From Anaerophaga thermohalophila str. Valhall (lineage in GTDB: Bacteria; Bacteroidota; Bacteroidia; Bacteroidales; Marinilabiliaceae): DNA of 35,454 nucleotides. Shown here one piece after another: positions 15,504 to 25,088 of this stretch. The notes below the pieces were generated by a model. The model saw only the letters and a program-made list of their open reading frames with translations, was not told the DNA's origin and did no database searches. Positions within the stretch are counted from its first letter, which is position 1; each line of letters starts with the position of its first letter. The stretch is from positions 1 to 35,454 of the forward strand of contig NZ_AHZV01000295.1 in assembly GCF_000250735.1 (NCBI RefSeq), read 5' to 3'. The translations under genes were made by a program, and so were the position numbers.

Positions 15504-18164
15504 TCAGAAAATAGACATCTGTCCCTTGTCTTCATCCTCCGTTGTGTCCTTCATTTCTTCAGATTCGGTTTCAGGTTCGGACTCGGGTTCAGGTTCAGGT
15601 TTTTCTCTGACGATGGGTTCCAGTTCCATTATTTTATGTACCTGGTAAGTGGTTAATCTTTTTCCTTTAGCCCGCCAACCTTTAACATTAATAAATTCGG
15701 CTACCTCTACGATTTTTTTCTCCCGGTCTTTATCCTCGCCGCCAAACTTTATCTCCAGTCGTGGATAATCCACGTGTGTCAGACGTATGAGTCGCGATTT
15801 GGGATTATCTCCGATAAATCTTTGCGGCTTGCTGACGGGTTCAACCTGGAAGCGTTTGACGTAATAGTAATCCTGGTCGGCATCATAATAGACAGCAGAC
15901 CAAACAACGTCGGGATTGAATTTTTCGATGTAAAGGATGTTGTCTTCATAATGATTGGCCAGGTCGTAACTGGTTTGGAAAAAATAGCCGTCTGTTGTCA
16001 TTACAAGTATCTGGTCGCCCGGATGGAACTCTCCCAAATATTTCCCGTGTCCGTCAACATTCAGGCGTAGTATTTCCGGCTCGAACCATATCTTTCGACC
16101 TCCCAGTGTGCTTTCTCCTTTTTTCTTAAGCACTATTTTGTGAATGTCGTATTTTGTGAGGATATTGCCCTGCGCACCTCGTCCTTTTATGGCCTGCCCG
16201 GCCATGTCGAATTCAAAAAACTGATTCCGGAGACGGGGACGGGGTTTCAGTGTTACCTTCAAAACTTCAGCCTCCCCGTTGGGGTTAGCGCTGAAATAGA
16301 GCACTTCAGAGCCTGGCGTTCCTTTGGTCAGGTTGTACTCTTTGTCGCGAGTAACACCTGTTACGGCAAAACGTTTGACATAGGTATTGCCTCGTTTACC
16401 GTCGCGGTAAACTACATTGTAAATGGTTCTGTTGTCGTTTCGCTTGAAGACGGCAATGTGAATAATGTTTTTACCTACAAAAGCTTTTTCCTGCACCTTA
16501 GTGACCAGGTACCGCCCGTCTTTGTAGAAGATGATGATGTCGTCAATGTCCGAACAGTTGCACACAAATTCATCTTTCTTCAGGGCAGTTCCGACAAATC
16601 CGTCTTCACGGTTGATATAAAGTTTCTCATTTTTTACAACCACTTTAGAAGCTTCTATGTTTTCGAAACTTCTTATTTCCGTCATTCTCGGATAACGGGA
16701 GCTGTACTTCTTTTTCAGGCCCTTGTAATAATCAATGGTGTAGGGAATAATGTTGTTAAGGTTATACTCAACCTGTTCCAGTTCCTCTTCCAGCGAAGCA
16801 ATATATTCATCGGCCTTTTTGGAATCGAATTTGGAGATTCGCTTAATCTTGATCTCGGTCAGCTTGATGATATCATCGCGCGTAACTTCCCGTTTTAATA
16901 ATTTTTTGAAGGGTTCCAGTCCGTGATCAATGGTCTTGATGATGGCCTCATAGGTTTCGCATTCCTCAATGCGCTGGTATATTTTGTTTTCGATAAAGAT
17001 TTTTTCCAGAGATGAGAGGTGCCACGCTTCTTCAAGTTCTCCTTTGCGAATTTCGAGTTCCCGGGTCAGCAGGTGTACCGTGTGGTCCGTGTTTGATTTT
17101 AGTATTTCGCTTACAGTAAGGAATGCCGGCTTTTCGTCGCGAATTACGCAGGCATTGGGAGAGATCGAAAGTTCGCAGTCGGTAAAAGCATAAAGCGCAT
17201 CGATGGTTTTGTCGGGCGAGGTGTTGGCGGGCAGATGTACGAGTATCTCTACCTTTTGGGCGGTATTATCGTCAATTTTTTTGATTTTTATTTTGCCCTT
17301 TTCATTGGCTTTGAGTATCGACTCTATTAAGGTTGTGGTATTTTTCCCGAAAGGAATATCCGAAATAACCAGTGTCTTATTGTCGAGTTTGCTGATTTTT
17401 GCCCTTACCCGCACAACTCCGCCCCGCAGACCGTCGTTGTATCTTGATACGTCCATCATTCCGCCTGTAGGAAAGTCGGGATACAATTCGAAAGACTGGC
17501 CTTTCAGGTAGGCGATGGAAGCGTCGATGAGTTCGGCAATGTTGTGGGGTAATATTTTGGAAGCGAGACCAACAGCAATGCCTTCTACTCCCTGGGCCAG
17601 GAGCAGCGGAAATTTAACAGGCAAGGCCACCGGTTCCTGATTTCTTCCGTCGTAGGAAGGTTTCCATTCGGTTATCTTCGGGTTAAACACGACATCGAGG
17701 GCGAACTTGCTCAGGCGGGCTTCGATGTATCGCGGGGCAGCTGCACTATCGCCCGTAAAAATGTTTCCCCAGTTTCCCTGCGTGTCAATGAGCAGGTTTT
17801 TCTGCCCCAACTGCACCAGCGCATCACCGATTGAAGCATCACCGTGCGGGTGATACTGCATAGTGTATCCAATGATATTGGCCACTTTGTTATACCGGCC
17901 GTCTTCTATTCTGCGCATGGCATGCAGGATGCGACGCTGCACAGGTTTCAGACCGTCGTGAATATGAGGTACGGCCCGTTCAAGGATGACATACGACGCA
18001 TAGTCGAGGAACCATGAACGATACATTCCCTGGAGAGGCGTAATTTTTACATCGTGGGACTCATCCTGCCTTTGTTGCGACAGGTTGTCACGATTCTCTC
18101 CTTTTTCTGGCTCTTCGTTGTTTCCTTCGGGTGTTTCCGGATGTTTATTGATATCGTCACTCAT
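15504..18164 (-). CDS. parC: DNA topoisomerase IV subunit A (type IIA topoisomerase A subunit)
   Basis: DNA cleavage-religation subunit that decatenates chromosomes with ParE. The 886-residue protein has a winged-helix/tower core with the catalytic tyrosine in APRYIEARL (Tyr146). The region equivalent to the quinolone-determining segment reads HPHGDASIGDA, so the position matching GyrA Ser83 is Ala110, while the acidic residue (Asp114) is kept. The C-terminal half is a pinwheel-like repeat domain, followed by an acidic tail of PEPEPESEPE type encoded by hexamer-like DNA. It starts 3 bp after parE. Naming as ParC rather than GyrA rests on the adjacent 610-residue B subunit and the divergent CTD. 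Confidence 0.92.
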   Translation of the reverse strand: MSDDINKHPETPEGNNEEPEKGENRDNLSQQRQDESHDVKITPLQGMYRSWFLDYASYVILERAVPHIHDGLKPVQRRILHAMRRIEDGRYNKVANIIGYTMQYHPHGDASIGDALVQLGQKNLLIDTQGNWGNIFTGDSAAAPRYIEARLSKFALDVVFNPKITEWKPSYDGRNQEPVALPVKFPLLLAQGVEGIAVGLASKILPHNIAELIDASIAYLKGQSFELYPDFPTGGMMDVSRYNDGLRGGVVRVRAKISKLDNKTLVISDIPFGKNTTTLIESILKANEKGKIKIKKIDDNTAQKVEILVHLPANTSPDKTIDALYAFTDCELSISPNACVIRDEKPAFLTVSEILKSNTDHTVHLLTRELEIRKGELEEAWHLSSLEKIFIENKIYQRIEECETYEAIIKTIDHGLEPFKKLLKREVTRDDIIKLTEIKIKRISKFDSKKADEYIASLEEELEQVEYNLNNIIPYTIDYYKGLKKKYSSRYPRMTEIRSFENIEASKVVVKNEKLYINREDGFVGTALKKDEFVCNCSDIDDIIIFYKDGRYLVTKVQEKAFVGKNIIHIAVFKRNDNRTIYNVVYRDGKRGNTYVKRFAVTGVTRDKEYNLTKGTPGSEVLYFSANPNGEAEVLKVTLKPRPRLRNQFFEFDMAGQAIKGRGAQGNILTKYDIHKIVLKKKGESTLGGRKIWFEPEILRLNVDGHGKYLGEFHPGDQILVMTTDGYFFQTSYDLANHYEDNILYIEKFNPDVVWSAVYYDADQDYYYVKRFQVEPVSKPQRFIGDNPKSRLIRLTHVDYPRLEIKFGGEDKDREKKIVEVAEFINVKGWRAKGKRLTTYQVHKIMELEPIVREKPEPEPESEPETESEEMKDTTEDEDKGQMSIF

Positions 18165-18167
18165 TTT

Positions 18168-20000
18168 TTAAAGCATTTCTTCATCAACCACCAGGTTGTC
18201 AATGATAAAATTCTGCCTGTTTGGCGAATTTTTTCCCATGTAAAATTCCAGCAGCTCTTTAAAGGCGTCCTCTTTTTTCATACTAACCGGCTCCAGGCGG
18301 ATATCCTTGCCTATAAAATGCTGGAATTCGTCGGGGGAAATTTCTCCCAGCCCTTTAAATCTTGTAATTTCGGCATTTTTCCCGATTTTTTTTATAGCAT
18401 TCAGACGTTCCTGTTCGGTGTAACAGTAAAAGGTTTCTTTTTTGTTTCGCACCCTGAAAAGCGGAGTTTGCAGGATAAACAAATGTCCGTTTTTTACCAG
18501 TTCCGGGAAAAATTGCAGAAAGAATGTCAGCAATAGTAACCGAATATGCATCCCGTCAACGTCGGCATCAGTAGCGATGATTACCTGATTGTAGCGCAGG
18601 GCCTCAATTCCTTCTTCGATGTTGAGCGCTGCCTGAAGCAGATTAAATTCTTCGTTTTCGTATACCACCTTGCGGGTTAGACCGTAGGTGTTGAGTGGCT
18701 TTCCTTTCAGACTGAAAACCGCCTGGGTACTAACGTCGCGGGCTTTGGTGATGGAGCCCGAGGCAGAATCACCCTCGGTAATGAAAATAGAGGTTTCCAG
18801 CTTGCGTTCGTGATTGGAATTGAAATGGATCCTGCAATCGCGCAGCTTTTTGTTATGCAGACTAACTTTTTTGGCGCGTTCGCGTGCCAGTTTCTGGATG
18901 CCTGAAATGGCTTTTCTTTCTTTTTCCGATTCCAGTATTTTTTTATGCAGTATTTCTGCTGTATCAGGGTTTTTATGCAGGAAATTATCAAGCTTTTCTT
19001 TGACAAAATCAAGCATATAGTTTCGTATCGAAGCCCCGCCAGGCGACATGTCCTTTGACCCCAGCTTAGTTTTTGTCTGCGATTCAAATACCGGTTCTTC
19101 AATCTTTATACTAACTGCTGCAACAATTCCAGATCGGATGTCGGAAACATCAAAGTTTTTATTGTAGAACTCACGAATTGTTTTTACATAAGCCTCTCTG
19201 AAAGCCAGCAGATGGGTTCCTCCCTGAGTCGTGTGCTGGCCGTTAACAAAAGTGTAATATTCTTCGCCGTACTGATTGCAATGGGTTACGGCAATTTCCA
19301 GATCATCGTCTTTCAGCGATATGATAGGGTACAAACCGGTTTCGGTCATTTGCTCATCCAACAGGTCGAGCAGACCGTTTTCAGAGCGGTATTCTTCACC
19401 GTTGAAATGAATGGTAAGCCCGGTATTCAGATAAGTATAGTTTCTGAGCAGCGAGCTTATGTACTCTTCCCTGAATGCAAAATCGTTGAAGATGGATTCA
19501 TCAGGTACAAATTCGACAAAGGTACCATTGGGCTCTTTTGAGGGTTCTACCGGGGCATCTTCTACCAGTTCTCCTTTGCTGAATACAACTCGTTTGGTCT
19601 CCCCGTCGCGAAAAGCCTGGATGACAAACCGGTCGGAAAGGGCATTGACTGCCTTAATTCCCACTCCGTTCAGCCCAACTGATTTTTTAAATACTTTGCT
19701 GTCATATTTGGCACCGGTGTTCATCTTACAGGCTACATCCATCACTTTTCCCAGTGGAATACCCCGCCCGAAGTCTCTTACTGCCAGATGCTTTTCAGAA
19801 AGATCGATGCGGATATCTTTGCCAAATCCCATCATAAATTCGTCGACCGAGTTGTCCATGACCTCCTTTATGAGGACATAAATCCCATCGTCGGCAAAAG
19901 TCCCGTCGCCGAGTTTTCCGATGTACATACCCGGCCTTCGCCTTATGTGTTCTTTCCAGTCAAGTGTGCGTATGGTTTCTTCCGAATAGTTCTGCACCAT
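18168..20000 (-). CDS. parE: DNA topoisomerase IV subunit B
   Basis: ATPase subunit of topoisomerase IV. The 610-residue protein has a GHKL ATP-binding domain ([32 protein letters not shown]) and a transducer domain. The TOPRIM domain has EGDSASGS and [14 protein letters not shown] metal-binding motifs and FKGLGEI near the end. The length is short, as in ParE, without the GyrB insertion. It is the first gene of parE-parC-aroK. The upstream 118 bp lacks an exact TAnnTTTG element, and the region then runs into a hairpin repeat copy (20119-20282), so the promoter may lie between the repeat and the start. Confidence 0.94.
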   Translation of the reverse strand: MVQNYSEETIRTLDWKEHIRRRPGMYIGKLGDGTFADDGIYVLIKEVMDNSVDEFMMGFGKDIRIDLSEKHLAVRDFGRGIPLGKVMDVACKMNTGAKYDSKVFKKSVGLNGVGIKAVNALSDRFVIQAFRDGETKRVVFSKGELVEDAPVEPSKEPNGTFVEFVPDESIFNDFAFREEYISSLLRNYTYLNTGLTIHFNGEEYRSENGLLDLLDEQMTETGLYPIISLKDDDLEIAVTHCNQYGEEYYTFVNGQHTTQGGTHLLAFREAYVKTIREFYNKNFDVSDIRSGIVAAVSIKIEEPVFESQTKTKLGSKDMSPGGASIRNYMLDFVKEKLDNFLHKNPDTAEILHKKILESEKERKAISGIQKLARERAKKVSLHNKKLRDCRIHFNSNHERKLETSIFITEGDSASGSITKARDVSTQAVFSLKGKPLNTYGLTRKVVYENEEFNLLQAALNIEEGIEALRYNQVIIATDADVDGMHIRLLLLTFFLQFFPELVKNGHLFILQTPLFRVRNKKETFYCYTEQERLNAIKKIGKNAEITRFKGLGEISPDEFQHFIGKDIRLEPVSMKKEDAFKELLEFYMGKNSPNRQNFIIDNLVVDEEML

Positions 20001-20118
20001 TTTGCCTTACATTTAAGTTGTGTCCTTTTTTGGTTATCCTTATTGCTGCAATTTGTGCGGTTTTTCATGCTGTTGCAGGTTGTTTGTACAGGTTTCGGAC
20101 AGCATTTTACGAATATTT

Positions 20119-20282
20119 AGTGCTTGTCTATAAACTCGCAAAAATTTTTACAATAAGTGTGTCTGTTCAGAAAGTGCCAGTTGCAAGGCTTGCGAGGTCC
20201 GAAAATACGGAGTTTACTCATCGTAAATGAGTAATTTTCGGACGAGCGTAACACAGCAAATGGTACTTTATGGACAGACACT
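20119..20282. repeat. 164-bp hairpin repeat, copy E
   Basis: A full-length copy of the same family found at 4.6-5.4 kb, starting AGTGCTTGTCTATAAACT and ending TTTATGGACAGACACT, flanked by ATTT on both sides. The central stem is GTCCGAAAAT/ATTTTCGGAC. It sits between the rodA 3' end and the parE start. Confidence 0.8.
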
Positions 20283-20453
20283 ATTTATATTGTTCCGCTC
20301 CTGCAGAAACAAGCAATAATCCAAAGTCCGAAAATCTTCCTCCTTCCGGGAAAATTCTTCCAAATATAATTAAAAGGAGAATTCTATCGTAATCCCTGTT
20401 GGCAGATAAAATTTTTATTTGATGCAAATCAGGGGGTTTCGAAACAAATTTTT
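20283..20453. other. Spacer downstream of rodA, no gene seen
   Basis: 171 bp following the rodA stop on the minus strand. A weak CCCTG...CAGGG pairing with a large loop is present but is not a convincing intrinsic terminator. No ORF or RNA gene is recognisable. Confidence 0.4.
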
Positions 20454-21875
20454 TTATCGTATCAATTCTGCCCTGTTGGTATCCAGTTTCAGAAAAATAA
20501 ACAGCAAGACTGTAAACCCCCAGAAAGAAGAGCCGCCATAGCTAAAAAAGGGTAGCGGTATACCGATAACAGGAGCCAGACCAATTGTCATTCCTATATT
20601 GATAGCAATATGCATGAAGAAAATGGCTACAACACTATAACCATAAATACGGCTGAAATCGGAATGTTGTCGTTCGGCAAGGTAAACAATGCGCAAAAGG
20701 AGGGTCAGGAACAGAAGTATTACCATGGATGTACCTAAAAATCCCCATTCCTCCCCAACTGTGCAAAAGATGAAGTCTGTACTTTGTTCGGGCACAAAAT
20801 CAAATTTGGTTTGGGTGCCTTCCAGAAATCCCTTTCCGGAAAATCCGCCTGAACCTATGGCTATCTTCGACTGGTTGACGTTGTATCCCACTCCTTGCGG
20901 GTCGTTTTCCAGGCCTATCATAACCAGAATCCTGTTTTTCTGATAACCGGAGAGTACAGAATCGAAAAAATAGTTGGTAGAATAGGTATAGCCCAGCATT
21001 GCCCATAGTAAAAACAGACCAATTCCCAATTGCGGCAAACGTTTAACTACGGTTTTTATAACAAGATAAGCTGAAGTAATGCCCACACTTATTATGAACG
21101 GTAAAATATATCCGGATTCTTTATCCAATACATCGAAAATGCCTACTGTTAGTGCAAAAGCAAAAGCTGTAATACCGAAAGAGATAATGGCCGTCTTCTT
21201 CTGTTTTGCGAAATAAATAATCGCACAAAAAAGTACAAATAATCCGGCATAAATATAAATGGTTTCGTAAAGCAGAGAAAGCACAAAAACTATTGCCGCC
21301 AATGCTCCGAGAAATAATACTACGGCAGGCATTCCTTCGCGGAAGAACACCAGGAAAAAGGCAAAATAGACAAGAGCAGAACCCGTGTCGTTTTGTAATA
21401 ATATGATCATTGCCGGCAAGAACACCACGGCTCCCATTTTCAGGGTGTGCCGTGAACGATTCATTTGGAAGTTATACCGGCTCATCACCCTGGCCAGGGC
21501 AAGACTTGCCGCTACTTTTGTGAGCTCCGCCGGCTGAAAGCGGACAGGGCCAAACTGAAACCAGGCTTTTGCACCGTTAATCTCTATGCCAAAAAAGAGA
21601 GCCATCAGCAGCAGGAATAACGACAATCCAAAAAAGATGTATGAAAACTCTACGAAGAATTTACTGTCGATGAGAAAAAGAAACCCAATCGTCAATACCG
21701 ACAAACCGATCCAAACAAGTTGTCTGGTGGGCTCGGTTGAAATGTCCCAGAAAGAACCGACTTCCGGGTCGTAATTGGCGGCATAGATATTCATCCAGCC
21801 AAAAGCGACCAGTAAAATGTAAATTATTACTGTCAGCCAGTCAATATTTTTGTATGGTCTAATCGTTACTCTCAT
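20454..21875 (-). CDS. rodA: Peptidoglycan polymerase RodA (SEDS family)
   Basis: SEDS-family glycosyltransferase that polymerises lipid II in the elongasome with its cognate class B PBP2. The 473-residue integral membrane protein has around ten helices. Signature stretches include GAKAWFQFGPVRFQPAELTK (conserved RFQPAE motif), LLQNDTGSALVYFAFF (Asp essential in SEDS proteins) and IPLPFFSYGGSSF near the C-terminus. It is somewhat longer than E. coli RodA because of extra hydrophobic sequence mid-protein, as is usual in Bacteroidota. The start lies inside the PBP2 gene (17-bp overlap), so translation is coupled. It is the last gene of the elongasome operon. Confidence 0.94.
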   Translation of the reverse strand: MRVTIRPYKNIDWLTVIIYILLVAFGWMNIYAANYDPEVGSFWDISTEPTRQLVWIGLSVLTIGFLFLIDSKFFVEFSYIFFGLSLFLLLMALFFGIEINGAKAWFQFGPVRFQPAELTKVAASLALARVMSRYNFQMNRSRHTLKMGAVVFLPAMIILLQNDTGSALVYFAFFLVFFREGMPAVVLFLGALAAIVFVLSLLYETIYIYAGLFVLFCAIIYFAKQKKTAIISFGITAFAFALTVGIFDVLDKESGYILPFIISVGITSAYLVIKTVVKRLPQLGIGLFLLWAMLGYTYSTNYFFDSVLSGYQKNRILVMIGLENDPQGVGYNVNQSKIAIGSGGFSGKGFLEGTQTKFDFVPEQSTDFIFCTVGEEWGFLGTSMVILLFLTLLLRIVYLAERQHSDFSRIYGYSVVAIFFMHIAINIGMTIGLAPVIGIPLPFFSYGGSSFWGFTVLLFIFLKLDTNRAELIR

Positions 21876-23706
21876 TTATCAGATCGGCTTCTAACATTCG
21901 TTGTTCTATCCATTTCCGGGTTCTGTGTATTTCCCCGTTGAGATATTTTTCTATGATCAGGCTTGAGATAGGGGCCCCGTAAGTAGAGCCGAAGGTTCCG
22001 TTTTCAACATAAGTGGCAACAGCAATTTGTGGATTGTCTTTGGGCGCAAAAGCGATAAAAATACTGTGGTCGTCGCCATGCGGATTTTCTGCAGTTCCGG
22101 TCTTCCCGCAAATGCTGATGCCAGGGATTCGGGCAATCCGGGCGGTACTTCCTTCTCCGCCCCAGATGGCCAGCTCCATTCCGTCAATAACCGGGTCGAA
22201 ATGAGCAGAGTCAATACCGACATATCGTGGTTCGGTGAACCGGGAAGGAATGGTGTCATTTTCAATTTCCTTTGCTACATGAGGTGTAAACCAATGCCCC
22301 CGGTTAGCAATTGCAGCTGTCATGTTAGCCATCTGTATGGGTGTTGTCAGCAGCTCTCCCTGTCCAATGGCCAGAGATATCACAGTGAGCGATCCCCAGC
22401 TTCCACCATATATCTGGTCATAATAATCGCTGTTGGGAACAAATCCTCTGGCTTCGTTACTCAAATCGGTGCCCAATTTGTACCCGAAACCGAAATCTAC
22501 TAAATAATTTTTCCAAACATCAAGACCCGTTTTGGGTGAACCGTATTCCGGATTGTCAAGTATGTTTCGGAAAACATTACAATAATAGGCGTTACATGAC
22601 ATCTGGATGGAGCCGCGCAAATCCAGCGGACTCGGGTGATCATGGCATCCTACCGATAATGAAGGTGTGTGATAACCCATTTGGCAACTGTAGCGTGTTT
22701 CCGGGGTAACTATGCCCTCCTGGAGTCCTATCAGCGCATTGATGGTTTTGAAAGTGGAGCCGGGAGGATATCCCGATTGAAGCGGCCGGTTGAAAAGCGG
22801 ATAAAGCGTGTCATTGGCCAGTTTTGGAAAATTAGTATTTCGTTTTCGCCCTACAAGCATCGATGGGTCGTAAGATGGAGAAGATACCATGGCAAGAATT
22901 TCACCGCTGGCAGGTTCGATGGCGACAATGCTACCCACTTTGTTTTGCATCAGTAGTTCCCCGTATGCCTGTAGGTTGTGGTCTAATGTTAGTGTCAGGT
23001 TTTTCCCCGAAACAGCCGGCTCGTCGTACCGTCCCTCCCGAAAAGCTCCTTTCTGGCGACCATGAACATCAACCAGGACATATCTGGCACCTTTATGCCC
23101 GCGCAGGGCTTCTTCGTAAGTTTTTTCAACTCCGCTGATACCCCAGTAGTCTCCCTGACTGTAGTATGGGCGTCCCTTTAATTGCTGTTCGCCAATTTCA
23201 CCCACATAACCAAGCACGTTGGCTGCATTTGAATATTCATATTTCCTTACAATTCTTCGCTGACCAAAGAAACCTTTGAATTTATAAAGCTTTTCGTGAA
23301 AATATCCATATTGTTCTGCCGGCATCTGCTTGTAAAATATCGACGGCTGGAAGGATGAAATTTTTCTTGCCTGCAAATCTTTTTTCATGTTTTGAAACAG
23401 ACTTCGTACCTTTTCAATTTCAAGGCCCATGCTCTCTGCCAGCTCTGCCGTATCAATTTCTCCCATTTCCCTCGGAACAACCATAATGTCATAAACGGCC
23501 TGGTTCGAAACCAAAAGTTCTTTATTGCGGTCGTAAATCAGACCCCGTGCCGGGAACTCGGTAATCTTTCTTCTGGCATTGCTCTCGGCCGAAAACTTGT
23601 AAGATGGATCGAACACCTGCAGCATGAAAAGCCGGATGACAAATACAATGGTTACAACAACCATGATGAGCCTTATTATTATGGTTCGATTGTTTTGATT
23701 TTCCAC
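21859..23706 (-). CDS. mrdA: Penicillin-binding protein 2 (transpeptidase of elongation)
   Basis: Peptidoglycan D,D-transpeptidase that crosslinks strands made by RodA. The 615-residue protein has one N-terminal membrane helix (~9-28), a pedestal domain starting at FPARGLIYDRN, and a transpeptidase domain with all three active-site motifs: PGSTFK (Ser317, Lys320), SCN (Ser370) and KTG (Lys535-Gly537). The length is typical. It lies 12 bp downstream of mreD and overlaps rodA, in the standard order. No anomaly is seen. Confidence 0.95.
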   Translation of the reverse strand: MENQNNRTIIIRLIMVVVTIVFVIRLFMLQVFDPSYKFSAESNARRKITEFPARGLIYDRNKELLVSNQAVYDIMVVPREMGEIDTAELAESMGLEIEKVRSLFQNMKKDLQARKISSFQPSIFYKQMPAEQYGYFHEKLYKFKGFFGQRRIVRKYEYSNAANVLGYVGEIGEQQLKGRPYYSQGDYWGISGVEKTYEEALRGHKGARYVLVDVHGRQKGAFREGRYDEPAVSGKNLTLTLDHNLQAYGELLMQNKVGSIVAIEPASGEILAMVSSPSYDPSMLVGRKRNTNFPKLANDTLYPLFNRPLQSGYPPGSTFKTINALIGLQEGIVTPETRYSCQMGYHTPSLSVGCHDHPSPLDLRGSIQMSCNAYYCNVFRNILDNPEYGSPKTGLDVWKNYLVDFGFGYKLGTDLSNEARGFVPNSDYYDQIYGGSWGSLTVISLAIGQGELLTTPIQMANMTAAIANRGHWFTPHVAKEIENDTIPSRFTEPRYVGIDSAHFDPVIDGMELAIWGGEGSTARIARIPGISICGKTGTAENPHGDDHSIFIAFAPKDNPQIAVATYVENGTFGSTYGAPISSLIIEKYLNGEIHRTRKWIEQRMLEADLINESND

Positions 23707-23718
23707 TTACCAAGAGAT

Positions 23719-24237
23719 TTACAGGGTTCCGGATTTATTTCTGGCAAACAGCATGGCAATAAAGATAAATATCAATGAAGCCAGTGCGCTAAGTATGCTT
23801 TTCCATAGTATAGAGAAAAAATCGGCCATACTGAATGCTTCCACGAAAAACAAAAACAGGTGATGGGTCGTCACCAATATGGCGGCATATTTAAAAAACC
23901 ATCCAAAGCCATAATCGGCCGGAACAGGAAGGGTTCCTGGCTCGTATCCGTCGCGGGGCGAAAAAGAGCTCAGAACAAACGGGCGTAAAAACGCCATGAA
24001 GACAGTTGCCGAAGCGTGTATCCCCAATGTATTCATGAAGATGTCAAGAGTAAGTCCGGTGATGAATCCAAGTATTAATAACAGCCATCTCGGCGTGGAG
24101 AAAGGCAGGGTGATGATAAACAACACATAAATGTAGGGATTCATGAATGTACTAAGCTGAAGATTATTCAGCAACAATACCTGAATAAGGACAAAGGCTA
24201 CAAAATTGAACAAATATCTTGGTAACCAGTTAATCAT
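23719..24237 (-). CDS. mreD: Rod shape-determining membrane protein MreD
   Basis: 172-residue inner-membrane protein with about five helices and little sequence conservation; identified mainly by size, hydrophobicity and its position between mreC and PBP2. The stretch RWLLLILGFITGLTLDIFMNTLGIHASA matches the family's conserved G-x-x-x-D-x-x region. It links MreC and the elongasome enzymes. It overlaps mreC by 8 bp. Confidence 0.9.
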   Translation of the reverse strand: MINWLPRYLFNFVAFVLIQVLLLNNLQLSTFMNPYIYVLFIITLPFSTPRWLLLILGFITGLTLDIFMNTLGIHASATVFMAFLRPFVLSSFSPRDGYEPGTLPVPADYGFGWFFKYAAILVTTHHLFLFFVEAFSMADFFSILWKSILSALASLIFIFIAMLFARNKSGTL

Positions 24238-25060
24238 CTTCGTTTAGTTTTTCAAGTTCCCGTTGTTCTTCTGCACCTGTTTTTTTCACAACATGTACAT
24301 ATTGGAGCTGTTTGAAATCGACCGACAGCAAAACTCTTATATCATAAAATCCTTCTCCCTGATTGATGGATATTTCATCGATGGTTCCGATTAATATGTT
24401 TTCGGGAAAAATGGATGAGTAGCCACTGGTTACCACAGCATCTCCCACCGAGGGTGATGCATGGGCAGGAATGCCACTTAAAGTGGCATACCGGTAATTT
24501 AAACCTTCCCAGCCCAATGAACCGAAAAATCCTGTATCACGTAAACGCGCAGATATCTGAAGTCTGGTATTCAGCAAAGAAATTACGGTAGAATAACTGT
24601 CCGAAGTGTTAAGCACGACGCCTACCAGTCCTCTCGATGAAATTACTCCCATGTCGGGGAGTATTCCGTCATCAGCACCTTTGTTGAGTGTAAGATAGTT
24701 GAAATGTTTGTTTACAGAGTTGTTGATGACCTTTGCCGGGGTGTAACGGTATCTTTGAGAGCCAATACTGTCAATATAAAACCTTGTAGCAGTAGTTGAC
24801 AAAAAATCTGTTTTTTCCAGTTGATTCCGAAGCTCCGAGTTTTCCCGGAGCAGTTCTTCGTTGGTCTTTCTCAATCTGAAGTATTCAACAACAGAACTGA
24901 ATTGTTCGTAAAAAAAACCCGAAATCTTGTTGGAAGAGCTTAAATAAAAGTTCCTGTGATATTGGTTGTAATTAAATATAAACGAAAAGCTGATGATTTC
25001 CAGTAAAAGAAACAACAGCAAAAAATGATAGCGAATGATGAAACGGAAAAAGTTTCTCAT
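24230..25060 (-). CDS. mreC: Rod shape-determining protein MreC
   Basis: 276-residue bitopic protein with an N-terminal helix (~10-30), a periplasmic coiled coil (RLRKTNEELLRENSELRNQL) and the paired beta-barrel MreC domain (ARVINNS-like AKVINNSVNKHFNYLTLNKG, MGVISSRGLVGVV, DAVVTSGYSSIFPENILIG). It stimulates PBP2-RodA in characterised systems. It lies 28 bp downstream of mreB. The C-terminal ~25 residues are charged and variable. Complete, with no defects. Confidence 0.94.
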   Translation of the reverse strand: MRNFFRFIIRYHFLLLFLLLEIISFSFIFNYNQYHRNFYLSSSNKISGFFYEQFSSVVEYFRLRKTNEELLRENSELRNQLEKTDFLSTTATRFYIDSIGSQRYRYTPAKVINNSVNKHFNYLTLNKGADDGILPDMGVISSRGLVGVVLNTSDSYSTVISLLNTRLQISARLRDTGFFGSLGWEGLNYRYATLSGIPAHASPSVGDAVVTSGYSSIFPENILIGTIDEISINQGEGFYDIRVLLSVDFKQLQYVHVVKKTGAEEQRELEKLNEDD

Positions 25061-25088
25061 TGTAAAAAGTTAATTCTGAACTGAGCAT

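Noticed and set aside
16140-16898. Long plus-strand reading frame (252 codons) opposite parC
   Set aside because: It lies wholly antisense to a conserved parC with intact domains; composition reflects the complementary strand and no start context or family motif is present.
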